From contig ONTS01000007.1 in NCBI GenBank assembly GCA_900320845.1, positions 17,615-81,614 on the forward strand: a stretch of DNA of 64,000 nt, given 5' to 3'. A program made the position numbers and the translations under genes. The notes beneath the pieces are model-generated. The model did no database searches, was not told the DNA's origin, and was given only the letters and a program-made list of their open reading frames with translations. Positions 9,850 through 18,081 of the stretch are shown in pieces; position 1 is the first letter of the stretch; every line of letters begins with the position of its first letter. The stretch is from an uncultured Prevotellaceae bacterium. Lineage in GTDB: Bacteria > Bacteroidota > Bacteroidia > Bacteroidales > Bacteroidaceae.

Positions 9850-9882
9850 AAGCGGTCGGCTTCTTTTAGAAGTCGACCGCTT
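9850..9882 (-). terminator. terminator downstream of tRNA-His
   Basis: A 14-base stem with one wobble (9850-9863 with 9869-9882) and a five-base loop lies 7 bases past the 3' end of the minus-strand tRNA-His. The T-run after it on the minus strand is interrupted (GTGTGTTTGTT). Confidence 0.65.
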
Positions 9883-9889
9883 TGCTTTG

Positions 9890-9964
9890 GGTGGATAGTC
9901 GGACTCGAACCGACGACATTCAGAACCACAATCTGACGCTCTAACCAACTGAACTATACCCACC
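9890..9964 (-). tRNA. tRNA-His (anticodon GTG)
   Basis: Read on the minus strand, the cloverleaf has acceptor GTGGGTA/TATCCAC, with a G before it at 9964 able to pair with C73 (the extra G-1 typical of tRNA-His). The anticodon arm TCAGA-TTGTGGT-TCTGA gives anticodon GTG, and the T-arm is GTCGGTTCGAGTCCGAC. CCA does not seem to be encoded. A promoter lies directly upstream. Confidence 0.94.
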
Positions 9965-10016
9965 ATAGAACTGCCCTGGGGTGTCTTCTTGGACAGTATT
10001 TTTATTTTTGCGTCTG

Positions 10017-10048
10017 CAAAGGTATATGTTTCCCTACAAACGTGCAAA
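10017..10048 (-). promoter_or_regulatory. promoter of tRNA-His
   Basis: On the minus strand TTTG (10048-10045), a 20-base spacer and TACCTTTG (10024-10017) match the Bacteroidetes consensus. It sits between the end of secG and the tRNA. Confidence 0.7.
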
Positions 10049-10057
10049 CGTTTTCGC

Positions 10058-10468
10058 TTAATTGTTAGCTGCGGGTGCTTCGGGTGCAGGTGTCTGAGCT
10101 GCTCCTTCAGCTGCGGGAGCCTCTTGCGCTGTGCCTTCAGCCGCAGGTGCCTGCTGCTGTGTGGTACCGAAGTTCTGCTGCTGACGCGGATTAGCGAGCG
10201 GGTTTTCTATGCCTTGCTTTTCAACGGCACTCTGTGATGTTGATGCGTGAGGTGCTACATAGGCGCAGATGACGCTGAGCACCACCATGGCACAAGCCAG
10301 ACCCCATGTGATTTTTTCTATCAGGTCGGTGGTCTTGCGTACGCCGGCAAGGGCATTGCCTGCTGCAAAGTTGGACGACAGTCCGCCGCCTTTAGACTCT
10401 TGGATGAGGACGATGAATATCATCAGGAAAGCGGCGATGACGATGAAGATGACGAACAGTGTGTACAT
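10058..10468 (-). CDS. secG: preprotein translocase subunit SecG
   Basis: Small inner-membrane subunit of SecYEG. Two membrane helices (about residues 2-20 and 52-73) flank the conserved cytoplasmic loop LIQESKGGGLSSNFAAG. At 136 residues it is longer than E. coli SecG because of a C-terminal tail of about 55 residues made mostly of Ala, Pro, Glu and Gln. Such tails are common in Bacteroidetes SecG. It is the last gene of the minus-strand pdxA-to-secG operon, 87 bases after the TPR gene. Confidence 0.93.
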   Translation of the reverse strand: MYTLFVIFIVIAAFLMIFIVLIQESKGGGLSSNFAAGNALAGVRKTTDLIEKITWGLACAMVVLSVICAYVAPHASTSQSAVEKQGIENPLANPRQQQNFGTTQQQAPAAEGTAQEAPAAEGAAQTPAPEAPAANN

Positions 10469-10555
10469 ATTGTTGTCTGTTATGTGTGTTGTTGTTTATC
10501 CTCCGTGCTCTCTCTTGCTGCTCGTAGTGTCCGCAAGGCGCATGGGCAGGACTTT

Positions 10556-11257
10556 TTATTGATTTTGACTTATGATGACTTTTTCCAGAAATCGGATTTG
10601 GTCTGCAAAGTAACGGCTTTTTTCTGGATAATTCAAATTTAGTTGCCGAATTATTTGCAGTGCCTTATCGTAACGTCCCTGTTGTATGTAGATACGTGCG
10701 AGTGTTTCGGTGAAGAATCCGCCCTGTTCTTTGCTTTCTTCGGCAGCGGGTGTGTCGTTGTTCTCCTTAGGCTGTTCAGCAGGCGGTGTGTTCGCCTTTC
10801 CGTTGGCACTCTGACTGATGAAGTCGTCGATCAGCTGTTGCTGTCGTGTTGTCGGTGCGTTGTCGGCAACTGTATCATGGCTGTCGCCCTCGGTGAGCAT
10901 AAAGGCGGCATAGTCGCTTGCCACCAAGGCTGCCTTGGTGATATTGTGGGCAACAGGTGCGGCCTCGTTGTGTGTTGGGGCTGCCGGCTTCGGCGGCTTC
11001 ATCTTCTTACCTACGCTGTGGTGGACGGCTTCCACCATGTTGAAGAGCGCATTTCTGTCGGTGACAAAGACCGAAGCTCTTCGCAATTCTTCGTCGAAGG
11101 TGGGGTCATGCAGCAGGTACAGGTTCTGCAACATGAGCAGTCGTGCCACTTGATGAGTAGGATGAGCTGCCACGGTGGCACGCAGCTCGTGCAGCGTGTC
11201 TTTATTGAGTTGTGCGGGATGTTGTATGTAATGGGAAAGGTTCATGATAGGATGCAA
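10556..11257 (-). CDS. TPR-containing protein of unknown function
   Basis: A 233-residue soluble protein with no signal peptide. The first half is helical (LHELRATVAAHPTHQVARLL). The middle is Pro/Ala/Asn/Glu-rich and low complexity. The last 55 residues hold a tetratricopeptide-like unit (LARIYIQQGRYDKALQIIRQLN followed by YPEKS). It lies between lptE (6 bases upstream) and secG in what looks like one operon, so a link to envelope biogenesis or secretion is likely by context only. The start could also be the Met four codons later. Confidence 0.8.
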   Translation of the reverse strand: MHPIMNLSHYIQHPAQLNKDTLHELRATVAAHPTHQVARLLMLQNLYLLHDPTFDEELRRASVFVTDRNALFNMVEAVHHSVGKKMKPPKPAAPTHNEAAPVAHNITKAALVASDYAAFMLTEGDSHDTVADNAPTTRQQQLIDDFISQSANGKANTPPAEQPKENNDTPAAEESKEQGGFFTETLARIYIQQGRYDKALQIIRQLNLNYPEKSRYFADQIRFLEKVIISQNQ

Positions 11258-11263
11258 TGGTAT

Positions 11264-11797
11264 TTACCAGTTTGCCACGGTGGCATTGAATATCTGTTCG
11301 GTGATATCTTTCACCATTTGTGTGACGAGTTCTTCCTGTACGCTGTTGAGTGACTGCGTTGTCTCGTATGTTGCCGATGCAGTGAACACTCTTTCAAAGT
11401 CTTCCTGATGGTTGGTGTTGTTGATAAATCGTACGTTGACGCTCAATATGAGCTCCGTTTGTGCGGAATAGCCTTCACTGCTCACGCTTCGGTTGCGTTG
11501 CTGGTAGTTGGTTATCTCGCCTTCAAGCTGCAAGTCGCCGTTGCGTTTCACCTGCTCGAGCCTTGTGTGGTTGGCGTAGATATCCTTCAGCTCGTTGTTG
11601 AAGATGCCCTGCATGGGGCCCCAGACATATGCCGAGCGTATGGGGAAGTCGGCTATCTGAATGGTTTTTGTCTTGTTGTAGTCAATGCTGGCTCCGTTGA
11701 AGGAGTACGACACCTTACAAGCCGTGAGACACAGCGTACAGGCGGCGACGGCAAGCAGCAGCAGCGTATGGCGGAAGAGGGCTGTCATGTGTTGCAT
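11264..11797 (-). CDS. lptE: LptE-family LPS-assembly lipoprotein
   Basis: Outer-membrane lipoprotein that would plug the LptD barrel for lipopolysaccharide export. The 177 residues start with a lipoprotein signal ending in the lipobox LTAC, then YSFNGASIDYNKTKTIQIADF. This YSF-G-----KT--I--F pattern is characteristic of Bacteroidetes LptE. It follows the sigma-54 regulator by 32 bases and precedes the TPR gene by 6. The same order (sigma-54 regulator, lptE, TPR protein, secG) recurs in Bacteroidales by general recollection. Confidence 0.88.
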   Translation of the reverse strand: MQHMTALFRHTLLLLAVAACTLCLTACKVSYSFNGASIDYNKTKTIQIADFPIRSAYVWGPMQGIFNNELKDIYANHTRLEQVKRNGDLQLEGEITNYQQRNRSVSSEGYSAQTELILSVNVRFINNTNHQEDFERVFTASATYETTQSLNSVQEELVTQMVKDITEQIFNATVANW

Positions 11798-11829
11798 GGC
11801 TATATTATATAGAATATGGTGTAGACTGT

Positions 11830-13071
11830 TCAGGAAGAGTGTTCCAGTCCGTATTGTTTGAGTTTTCGGTACAGTGTACGGTCGGATATTCCCAGCTCGT
11901 CGGCTGTTTTCCTTCTGTTACCCTGGTTTCGTTCGAGTGCTTTCTCTATTGTTGAGCGGCTCACCTCATTGAGGTTGAGTGTCTCTTCTTCATCAATCTC
12001 TTCTGCCTCAGCTTCTTCCGTTTGACGCTGCGGTGCGTTTGCGGTATGATGGGTGGACACAAGTTGCGTTGTCGACAGCTGTCGGCTGCCAGCATCGTGC
12101 ACGACGGTAGTGCTGTGGGGGGAGCCGTCGTCAAGTTGTTTGCGCAATCCGTTCATCTCGGCGCGCAGTTCGGAGACGTTGGTGCGCAGCTCATAGAGTA
12201 TTTGGTAAAGCATCTCTCGCTCGCTCTCGTAGGAATGTTGTCCTGTCGAGGTGGGTATGGTGGCGAGTTGCGTGCTCTCGGGGTCGGAGGGGATGTAATC
12301 CTGTATGGTTTGTGCGCTTATCTCTCTCTCGGGTGCGAGCACCGACATCTGTTCGGTAATGTTTTTCAGCTGTCGCACGTTGCCAGGCCACTTGTAACGC
12401 AGCATCACCTTCTTGGCATCTTCGCTGAGTGTGATACGCGGTATGCGGTATTTCTCTGCCATCTGCATGGCAAAGAGTCGGAACAGCAGCAGTATATCTT
12501 CTCCCCTGTCGCGCAGTGGCGGCATCTGTATGGGGATGGTGTTGAGTCGGTAGTAGAGGTCTTCACGGAATCGTCCTTCGCTGACAGCCTTTCGCACGTT
12601 GACATTGGTAGCAGCCACGATGCGGACGTTGGTCTTTCTTATCTCCTGACCGCCCACACGGATATATTCGCCCGTCTCCAGCACACGGAGCAGGCGTGCC
12701 TGTGTGGCAAGGGGTAGCTCACCCACCTCGTCAAGGAAGATGGTGCCCTTGTTGGCAGTGCCAAAGTAGCCTTCGCTCTCACCTATGGCACCCGTAAAGG
12801 AGCCTTTCTCGTGTCCGAAGAGTTCGCTGTCGATGGTGCCTTCGGGTATAGAGCCACAGTTAATGGCAAAGTATTTCTCGTGTTTGCGGGGCGAATTGTC
12901 ATGTATGAGGCGCGGGATGATTTCCTTTCCCACTCCACTCTCGCCCACTATGAGCACACTGAGGTCGGTGGGAGCCACCTGCATAGCCACATCAAGGGCA
13001 TGATTGAGCGCCTCGCAGTTACCTACGATATTATATCGTTGTTTTATCTGTTGCAGTTGGTTGAGGTTCAT
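11830..13071 (-). CDS. sigma-54-dependent transcriptional activator, orphan type
   Basis: AAA+ activator of RNA polymerase holding sigma-54, 413 residues. It lacks an N-terminal receiver or sensor domain: the AAA+ domain begins almost at once, with Walker A GESGVGKE at residues 43-50. The sigma-54 contact loop reads GSFTGA (90-95), with Ser in place of the usual Ala, a common variant. Walker B (GTIFLDEVGELP) and the arginine-finger region follow. An acidic linker (about 290-365) leads to a C-terminal Fis-type helix-turn-helix (LNEVSRSTIEKALE, GISDRTLYRKLKQ). Its start overlaps the end of the flippase-like gene by 41 bases. With no sensor, its activity must be controlled by abundance or a partner. 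Confidence 0.93.
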   Translation of the reverse strand: MNLNQLQQIKQRYNIVGNCEALNHALDVAMQVAPTDLSVLIVGESGVGKEIIPRLIHDNSPRKHEKYFAINCGSIPEGTIDSELFGHEKGSFTGAIGESEGYFGTANKGTIFLDEVGELPLATQARLLRVLETGEYIRVGGQEIRKTNVRIVAATNVNVRKAVSEGRFREDLYYRLNTIPIQMPPLRDRGEDILLLFRLFAMQMAEKYRIPRITLSEDAKKVMLRYKWPGNVRQLKNITEQMSVLAPEREISAQTIQDYIPSDPESTQLATIPTSTGQHSYESEREMLYQILYELRTNVSELRAEMNGLRKQLDDGSPHSTTVVHDAGSRQLSTTQLVSTHHTANAPQRQTEEAEAEEIDEEETLNLNEVSRSTIEKALERNQGNRRKTADELGISDRTLYRKLKQYGLEHSS

Positions 13072-14053
13072 TGTGTGTCGTGTTTTCGATTTTGATGAGT
13101 AGCAATCCTATGGCAGTCCATATCAGTTCGCGGAAGCGGACGATGAGTGCCACGAAGATGCCGTCGCTGGCAGTGAGTCCCATACCCTTGACCGACATAT
13201 AGAAGCCTCCTTCGCGTCCGCCCATCTGCAAAGGAAGGAAGAACAACAGGTTGGCAAACAGTGTGGTAAAGGCAAGTATGAGTATGCAGTGCATATAGTT
13301 GACAGACGGATAGAGCACCAGAAGAATGAAAAATATCTCCAGTGCAGAAAGTATGCGGCATGTGAGTTCCGAGCCGAGTGCCATGGCAAAGATGCGCGGG
13401 CTCTGCTGGTGCAGGGCTGCTATCTGTCGGTCGATGTCATCGAGCTGCTCGCGGTTGTTCTCTATATATTTTGCTGCCCAACGCTTAACGAAGGGTATAT
13501 GTTTCAGCACATTCATGGCGCGCACGGCAAGTCCTTTTCTATAACCTTTCATGAAGAACCAAATGCCAAGCAAACAGAAAGCTGTCACGGCTGCCAGCAT
13601 GATGCCAAGGGGAAGGGTGATGGTCTGTGTCAGCAAGAAGAGCACTACGCTTAGGAGCCAGAACCAGAAGTGACTGAATATGTGTGTCATCACAAAGAGT
13701 ATGACCGATGCCGAGGCGCACTCTGCCCCTACTCGCGGTGAGAGTGACATGATGCGGTAGGGCTCGCCACCCATCAGTCCGCCAGGTGTGGCATAGTTGA
13801 GAGCAAAGCCTGAGATGGTTATTTTGTACAACCACCAGAACGGCACTGGTTTTTCGGTCCCCGAGCGCAGGATGATGTACCATGTGAAGGTGTTGAACAC
13901 ATAGAGGCCGGCCCATAATGCCACTACGGCAAAGAACCAATAGCCGGCACGTTGTAGTCCTGCCCACACCTCACGATAGTCGAGCTGCCAGAGCATGAGC
14001 GCCAGAAGCACTGCGCCAAAGAGGAAAAAGCCGTTCTGATATTTTTTCTTCAT
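13031..14053 (-). CDS. lysylphosphatidylglycerol synthase/UPF0104 flippase-like membrane protein
   Basis: A 340-residue integral membrane protein with about eight hydrophobic segments. Motifs of the UPF0104/LPG_synthase_TM family are visible: NYATPGGLMGGEPYRI, LFFLPLQMGGREGGFY and an early TWYIILRSGTEK. Members of the fold move lipid-linked molecules across the inner membrane, but the cargo here is not known. It overlaps pdxA by 4 bases (ATGA) and the sigma-54 regulator by 41, so the three are translationally coupled. Confidence 0.87.
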   Translation of the reverse strand: MKKKYQNGFFLFGAVLLALMLWQLDYREVWAGLQRAGYWFFAVVALWAGLYVFNTFTWYIILRSGTEKPVPFWWLYKITISGFALNYATPGGLMGGEPYRIMSLSPRVGAECASASVILFVMTHIFSHFWFWLLSVVLFLLTQTITLPLGIMLAAVTAFCLLGIWFFMKGYRKGLAVRAMNVLKHIPFVKRWAAKYIENNREQLDDIDRQIAALHQQSPRIFAMALGSELTCRILSALEIFFILLVLYPSVNYMHCILILAFTTLFANLLFFLPLQMGGREGGFYMSVKGMGLTASDGIFVALIVRFRELIWTAIGLLLIKIENTTHNEPQPTATDKTTI

Positions 14054-15267
14054 GCTTCTGTCTCTTGTACAGTATTTTCAGGTTGTGAGGCTTCTGACGG
14101 TGTTTCAGACATGTCGTTGTTATCGGCATTTGTTTTTCCGTTGCCTTCCACATTGTCGGCATTGAAGTTGCGTCGGCGATTTCCCGGTATGGCAAAGCGC
14201 ACCTTCTCTCCTTCGTCGCGCCGTTCGTGGTAGAGTTTGGGCAGCGGATTCTCGTGTGCTTCGTCATAAGCTTCTCGCTGACGGAGTATGTCTATGGCAG
14301 CATAGATGGCATGACGCAGCAACGAGGTGTCGCTGGTGTTGCGTCCGGCGGCAGCGTAGTCTGTGCCGTGGTTTACCTTTGTCACCACCTTAGGCAAACC
14401 GGCTATGTATTGATAGCCTACATGGTCGGTGAGGGTCTGCATCAACATGGTTGCCTGTTCGTCGTACATGGTGAGTACAGCATCGTAGGCTCCATCCATG
14501 AGGGGGGGCAACAGCTGAAGAGTGGGATACGGACCATACACTTTCATACCCTGTTCATTGAGTTTGTTGACAACAGGCACAACGATGTCGTTCTCTTCAT
14601 TGCCGTAATAGTGTCCGTTGCTGTCGTTGCCGTTGAGTGCCACCAGAGCAATGCGGGGATCGCTGATGCCGAAGTCGCGCTTCATCGTGCCATGCAGGAG
14701 CTGCAGCTTCTGGGTGAGATTTTCTTCATTGATGGCTGCAGGCACCTCGCGCAGTGGCTTATGGTCGGTAAGTGTGGCGATGCGCACATGGTCGATGACG
14801 TACATCAGCAGGGTCTTGTCCTTGTTGTCGCACATCATCTCCATGTAGCTCTTATCACTATCGAACTGATATTCGGGTCCGTGCATGCTCTCGTTGTCGG
14901 CAGGCGACAGTACAAGGGCATCGGCTTTGGCTTCCTGCACATCGGCGAAGGCACGGCGCATGGCCCTAAAAGCAGCGCTGCCGGCTTCTGCCGAAGGTGC
15001 GCCAAGTTCTACGCGCACCTCCTCTTCAAAGGTGGTGAGCAGGTTGAAACGGTTGTGGCGTGCCTCTTCGGCAGTGGTGATGATGGAGAAATTGGCGGGG
15101 ATATCAATGGCTTTGCGGTGATAGGCAGCCACTTTAGGGGAGCCATACACGATGGGAGTGAACAATTCGAGCAGGCTATTGTCTGCAAACGATTTCAATA
15201 TCAGCTCATAGCCTATGCCGTTGGTATCGCCGTGAGTGATGGCGATGATTGGATTTTTAGTATTCAT
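14050..15267 (-). CDS. pdxA: 4-hydroxythreonine-4-phosphate dehydrogenase
   Basis: NAD-dependent enzyme of pyridoxal 5'-phosphate synthesis in the DXP-independent branch. The N-terminal ITHGDTNGIGYELILK, the middle DHVRIATLTDHKPLREVPA with metal-binding His, and NHGTDYAAAGRNTSDTSLL are family landmarks. At 405 residues it is about 70 longer than the typical enzyme. The extra is a polar Asn/Glu/Thr-rich tail after IPGNRRRNFNAD with no visible motif. It is the first gene of the operon running to secG, so a vitamin gene leads an envelope operon. Confidence 0.93.
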   Translation of the reverse strand: MNTKNPIIAITHGDTNGIGYELILKSFADNSLLELFTPIVYGSPKVAAYHRKAIDIPANFSIITTAEEARHNRFNLLTTFEEEVRVELGAPSAEAGSAAFRAMRRAFADVQEAKADALVLSPADNESMHGPEYQFDSDKSYMEMMCDNKDKTLLMYVIDHVRIATLTDHKPLREVPAAINEENLTQKLQLLHGTMKRDFGISDPRIALVALNGNDSNGHYYGNEENDIVVPVVNKLNEQGMKVYGPYPTLQLLPPLMDGAYDAVLTMYDEQATMLMQTLTDHVGYQYIAGLPKVVTKVNHGTDYAAAGRNTSDTSLLRHAIYAAIDILRQREAYDEAHENPLPKLYHERRDEGEKVRFAIPGNRRRNFNADNVEGNGKTNADNNDMSETPSEASQPENTVQETEA

Positions 15268-15349
15268 TGATAAAGGTTAAGAGTGTTATTATTTTGTGTG
15301 TACTTTATCTTTAGGTTGTTATAGTTATTGGAGTTGGAATTTGCGGTAT

Positions 15350-16399
15350 TCACTGTTCATCCTGTTTGGTATTGAGCATACCGCATGCAGCGTCGATGTC
15401 TTGTCCTCTGCTGGCGCGTATGGTGGCGAATAGTCCATGTTGTGTGAGGTAGTCGCGCAGTTGCACCATACGTTTTTCGTTGGTGTCGGGCAGGTCTATC
15501 AGCGGTATACGGTGATAACGTATGAGGTTGATGCGGCAGTCTAGACCTTCGAGGAGGTTTACCAACGCTCTGCCATGCGCCCTTGTGTCATTGAGTCCGC
15601 CGAAAACGGTGTACTCAAACGACAGTCTGCGCTGATGCGACCAGTCGTAGTTGCGCAGCATGGCTACAGTGTCCTCAATGGGCATGGCACCCTCTGCCGG
15701 TACCAGTAGGTGACGTTCGGCAGCAAGGGGGCTGTGCAGGCTCACGGCAATATGGCATTCGGTTTCGCGCAACAGCCGTTCGCTCTTATCTCGCACACCC
15801 ACTGTACTGATGGTGATGCGCCGTGGACTCCATGCATATCCCCACGGAGCGGTGAGGATGGTGACAGCTTGTATCACGCTGTCGGCATTGTCAGCGGGCT
15901 CACCCTGTCCCATGAAGACGATATTGGTGAGCGAGTCGCGTTGTGGCAGCGAGGCTATCTGGTTGAGAATGTCGCAGGTGGTGAGGTTTCCGTGGAATCC
16001 TTGCTTACCCGTCTGGCAGAACAGGCAGTTCATGCGGCATCCCACCTGACACGACACGCACACCGTGGCGCGGTCGCCATCGGGTATGTATACTGTCTCC
16101 ACACGCTGACTGTCGTCGTCGGAGGGTGTCGTGGTGGTGACGCCGAAGAGCATTTTTTCCGTACCGTCTGCAGAGAGCTGCGACAGCAGGGGCGCATGGC
16201 GTCCCACCTCGTACTTTTCGGCGAGGGCGGCACGGTGCTTTTTCGACAGATTGGTCATCTCATCGATGTGTGACACATGCTTATGATACAACCACTCCGC
16301 CATCTGACGTGCAGCAAAAGATGGCATACCCACATCGGATGCTATGCCGAGCAGACCGTCGAGGGTGAGACCCAAAAGGGGAATTTTTCGGGATGACAT
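15350..16399 (-). CDS. rlmN: 23S rRNA (adenine-C2)-methyltransferase RlmN
   Basis: Radical SAM enzyme that methylates C2 of A2503 in 23S rRNA and A37 of some tRNAs. The 349 residues carry CxxxCxxC at Cys121/Cys125/Cys128, VFMGQGEPADN, and the C-terminal catalytic cysteine in ACGM, 11 residues from the end. The start is supported by a -7 element 25 bases upstream. It is separated from pdxA by 82 bases. Confidence 0.95.
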   Translation of the reverse strand: MSSRKIPLLGLTLDGLLGIASDVGMPSFAARQMAEWLYHKHVSHIDEMTNLSKKHRAALAEKYEVGRHAPLLSQLSADGTEKMLFGVTTTTPSDDDSQRVETVYIPDGDRATVCVSCQVGCRMNCLFCQTGKQGFHGNLTTCDILNQIASLPQRDSLTNIVFMGQGEPADNADSVIQAVTILTAPWGYAWSPRRITISTVGVRDKSERLLRETECHIAVSLHSPLAAERHLLVPAEGAMPIEDTVAMLRNYDWSHQRRLSFEYTVFGGLNDTRAHGRALVNLLEGLDCRINLIRYHRIPLIDLPDTNEKRMVQLRDYLTQHGLFATIRASRGQDIDAACGMLNTKQDEQ

Positions 16400-16423
16400 C
16401 TACTAATTGTCTCTTTTTGCGGG

Positions 16424-16431
16424 CAAAGATA
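16424..16431 (-). promoter_or_regulatory. -7 element of rlmN
   Basis: TATCTTTG on the minus strand, matching TAnnTTTG, 25 bases before the rlmN start. It is back to back with the promoter of the glycosyltransferase gene. Confidence 0.5.
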
Positions 16432-16454
16432 GTAAAAGTTCTACATATTGTGGT

Positions 16455-16462
16455 TAACTTTG
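16455..16462 (+). promoter_or_regulatory. -7 element of the glycosyltransferase-SpoIID-ampG unit
   Basis: TAACTTTG matches TAnnTTTG. It lies 108 bases before the glycosyltransferase start, leaving a leader of about 100 bases. Confidence 0.45.
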
Positions 16463-16570
16463 CCATGACTTTATCGCATCCTGCTGTCATGAGCCAGTGC
16501 CATATGCTCCTGCGTAGGGCACAGGGCATTCGTCAGGTATGCCTTTCATCTTTGTATATTACTGACAATT

Positions 16571-18076
16571 ATGCTTATCAACGGTTTCTTTCCCTGCGAC
16601 GATGTACATACCATGACTCTTTTGGCATCTCAATGGCAACGTCAGGAGTGTGCGGGCACACTCTGTTTCATCGTCAGCGAGGCTTTCAGCAATACGTATC
16701 CCTGTCCCGAAGGGTGCCGCTACATGATGGGACACATGCTTTGGGACACACAGACACTGCAACAGATGGCACAGCAAGCAGCCACGCCATATATCGCTTT
16801 GGCCCTCACCACCCAGCGACTGATGCTCGGTGAACATATCCTCAAGCGTATGGCATACTTTGCCGAAGGGCTGGATGCCACCATGGTGTACTCCGACTAC
16901 CGCGACCAGCAGACACAAGAGGGTAAAGAAACATGCACACCGCATCCTGTCACCGACTACCAAACGGGAAGCATCCGCGACGACTTCGATTTTGGTTCGT
17001 TTGTGCTCATCCACACGGAGACGCTGAAGCAGTGGGCAGAACAAGCCGACATATACACCTATCGTTATGCCGCCTGGTACGACCTGCGCCTCTTCCTCAG
17101 TCGCCACACACTGCCGCAGCACATCAGGGAGATGCTATACACCACCCAGCAGACCGACAACCGAACGAGCGGTGAGCGTCAGTTCGACTACGTCAATCCC
17201 CGCAACCGTGAGGTACAGGTGGAGATGGAGCAGGCAGCCACACACCATCTGGCACAGATCGGTGCCCTGATAGACACCACACAATATGCTGAACCCGACC
17301 TCTCCGACGCAAGTTTCAAGGTGGAAGCATCAGTCATCATCCCTGTCTTCAACCGCGAGAAGACCATCGTCGACGCCATACGCTCGGCAGCAGCACAACA
17401 CACTGACTTCAAGTTCAACATCATCGTCGTCGACAACCACTCCACCGACGCCACCACAGCCATCATCGACAGTCTGCAGGATGAACTGTCGCAGACAGAC
17501 AATGCCCCAACACTGCTGCACCTCATCCCCGAACGCCCCGACCTCGGCATCGGCGGATGCTGGAACCACGCCCTGCTGCACCCACAGTGCGGACGCTTTG
17601 CCGTGCAGCTCGACAGTGACGACTTGTATTCCTCGCCCAATACGCTGCAAAGCATCGTCAACACTTTCCGAAAGGAGAACGCTGCCATCGTGATAGGCTC
17701 CTACGGCATGTACGACTTCGCCCTCAACCCACTGCCGCCGGGACTCATCGACCACCGCGCGTGGACCCCGCAGAACGGACCTAACAATGCCCTGCGCATC
17801 AATGGACTGGGAGCACCACGCGCCTTCTTCACACCCATAGCACGACAGATACTCTTTCCCAACACCAGCTACGGCGAAGACTATGCCATGGCGCTGGCTT
17901 GCTCGCGCTGTTACCGCATAGCACGCATCTACGATGAACTATATCAGTGCCGACGATGGACCGGAAACAGCGACGCCAACCTATCACAGGAGAAGGTGAA
18001 TGCGAACAATAGCTACAAAGACATGCTGCGCACCATAGAGATACATAAGAGACAGGCGCAGAATGCCAAAAACTGA
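16571..18076 (+). CDS. glycosyltransferase family 2, two-domain
   Basis: A 501-residue cytoplasmic protein. The C-terminal half (from about residue 252) is a canonical GT2 domain: VIIPVFNREKTIVDAIRSA, IIVVDNHSTDATT, then VQLDSDDLY with the metal-binding DxD, and an acceptor-side GEDYAMA. The first ~235 residues look like a second, degenerate GT-A-like domain (ATPYIALALTTQRLML, ATMVYSDYRD, FDFGSFVLI). The donor and acceptor are unknown. It starts the unit with the GalT/HIT-SpoIID fusion 5 bases downstream and ampG. It has no membrane segment. Confidence 0.85.
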   Translation: MLINGFFPCDDVHTMTLLASQWQRQECAGTLCFIVSEAFSNTYPCPEGCRYMMGHMLWDTQTLQQMAQQAATPYIALALTTQRLMLGEHILKRMAYFAEGLDATMVYSDYRDQQTQEGKETCTPHPVTDYQTGSIRDDFDFGSFVLIHTETLKQWAEQADIYTYRYAAWYDLRLFLSRHTLPQHIREMLYTTQQTDNRTSGERQFDYVNPRNREVQVEMEQAATHHLAQIGALIDTTQYAEPDLSDASFKVEASVIIPVFNREKTIVDAIRSAAAQHTDFKFNIIVVDNHSTDATTAIIDSLQDELSQTDNAPTLLHLIPERPDLGIGGCWNHALLHPQCGRFAVQLDSDDLYSSPNTLQSIVNTFRKENAAIVIGSYGMYDFALNPLPPGLIDHRAWTPQNGPNNALRINGLGAPRAFFTPIARQILFPNTSYGEDYAMALACSRCYRIARIYDELYQCRRWTGNSDANLSQEKVNANNSYKDMLRTIEIHKRQAQNAKN

Positions 18077-18081
18077 TTCCG

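Noticed and set aside
14227-15270. Long open frame on the plus strand opposite pdxA (347 codons)
   Set aside because: It mirrors the coding strand of a certain gene, has shadow-like composition (many Val, Gly, His, Cys) and no promoter or family motif.
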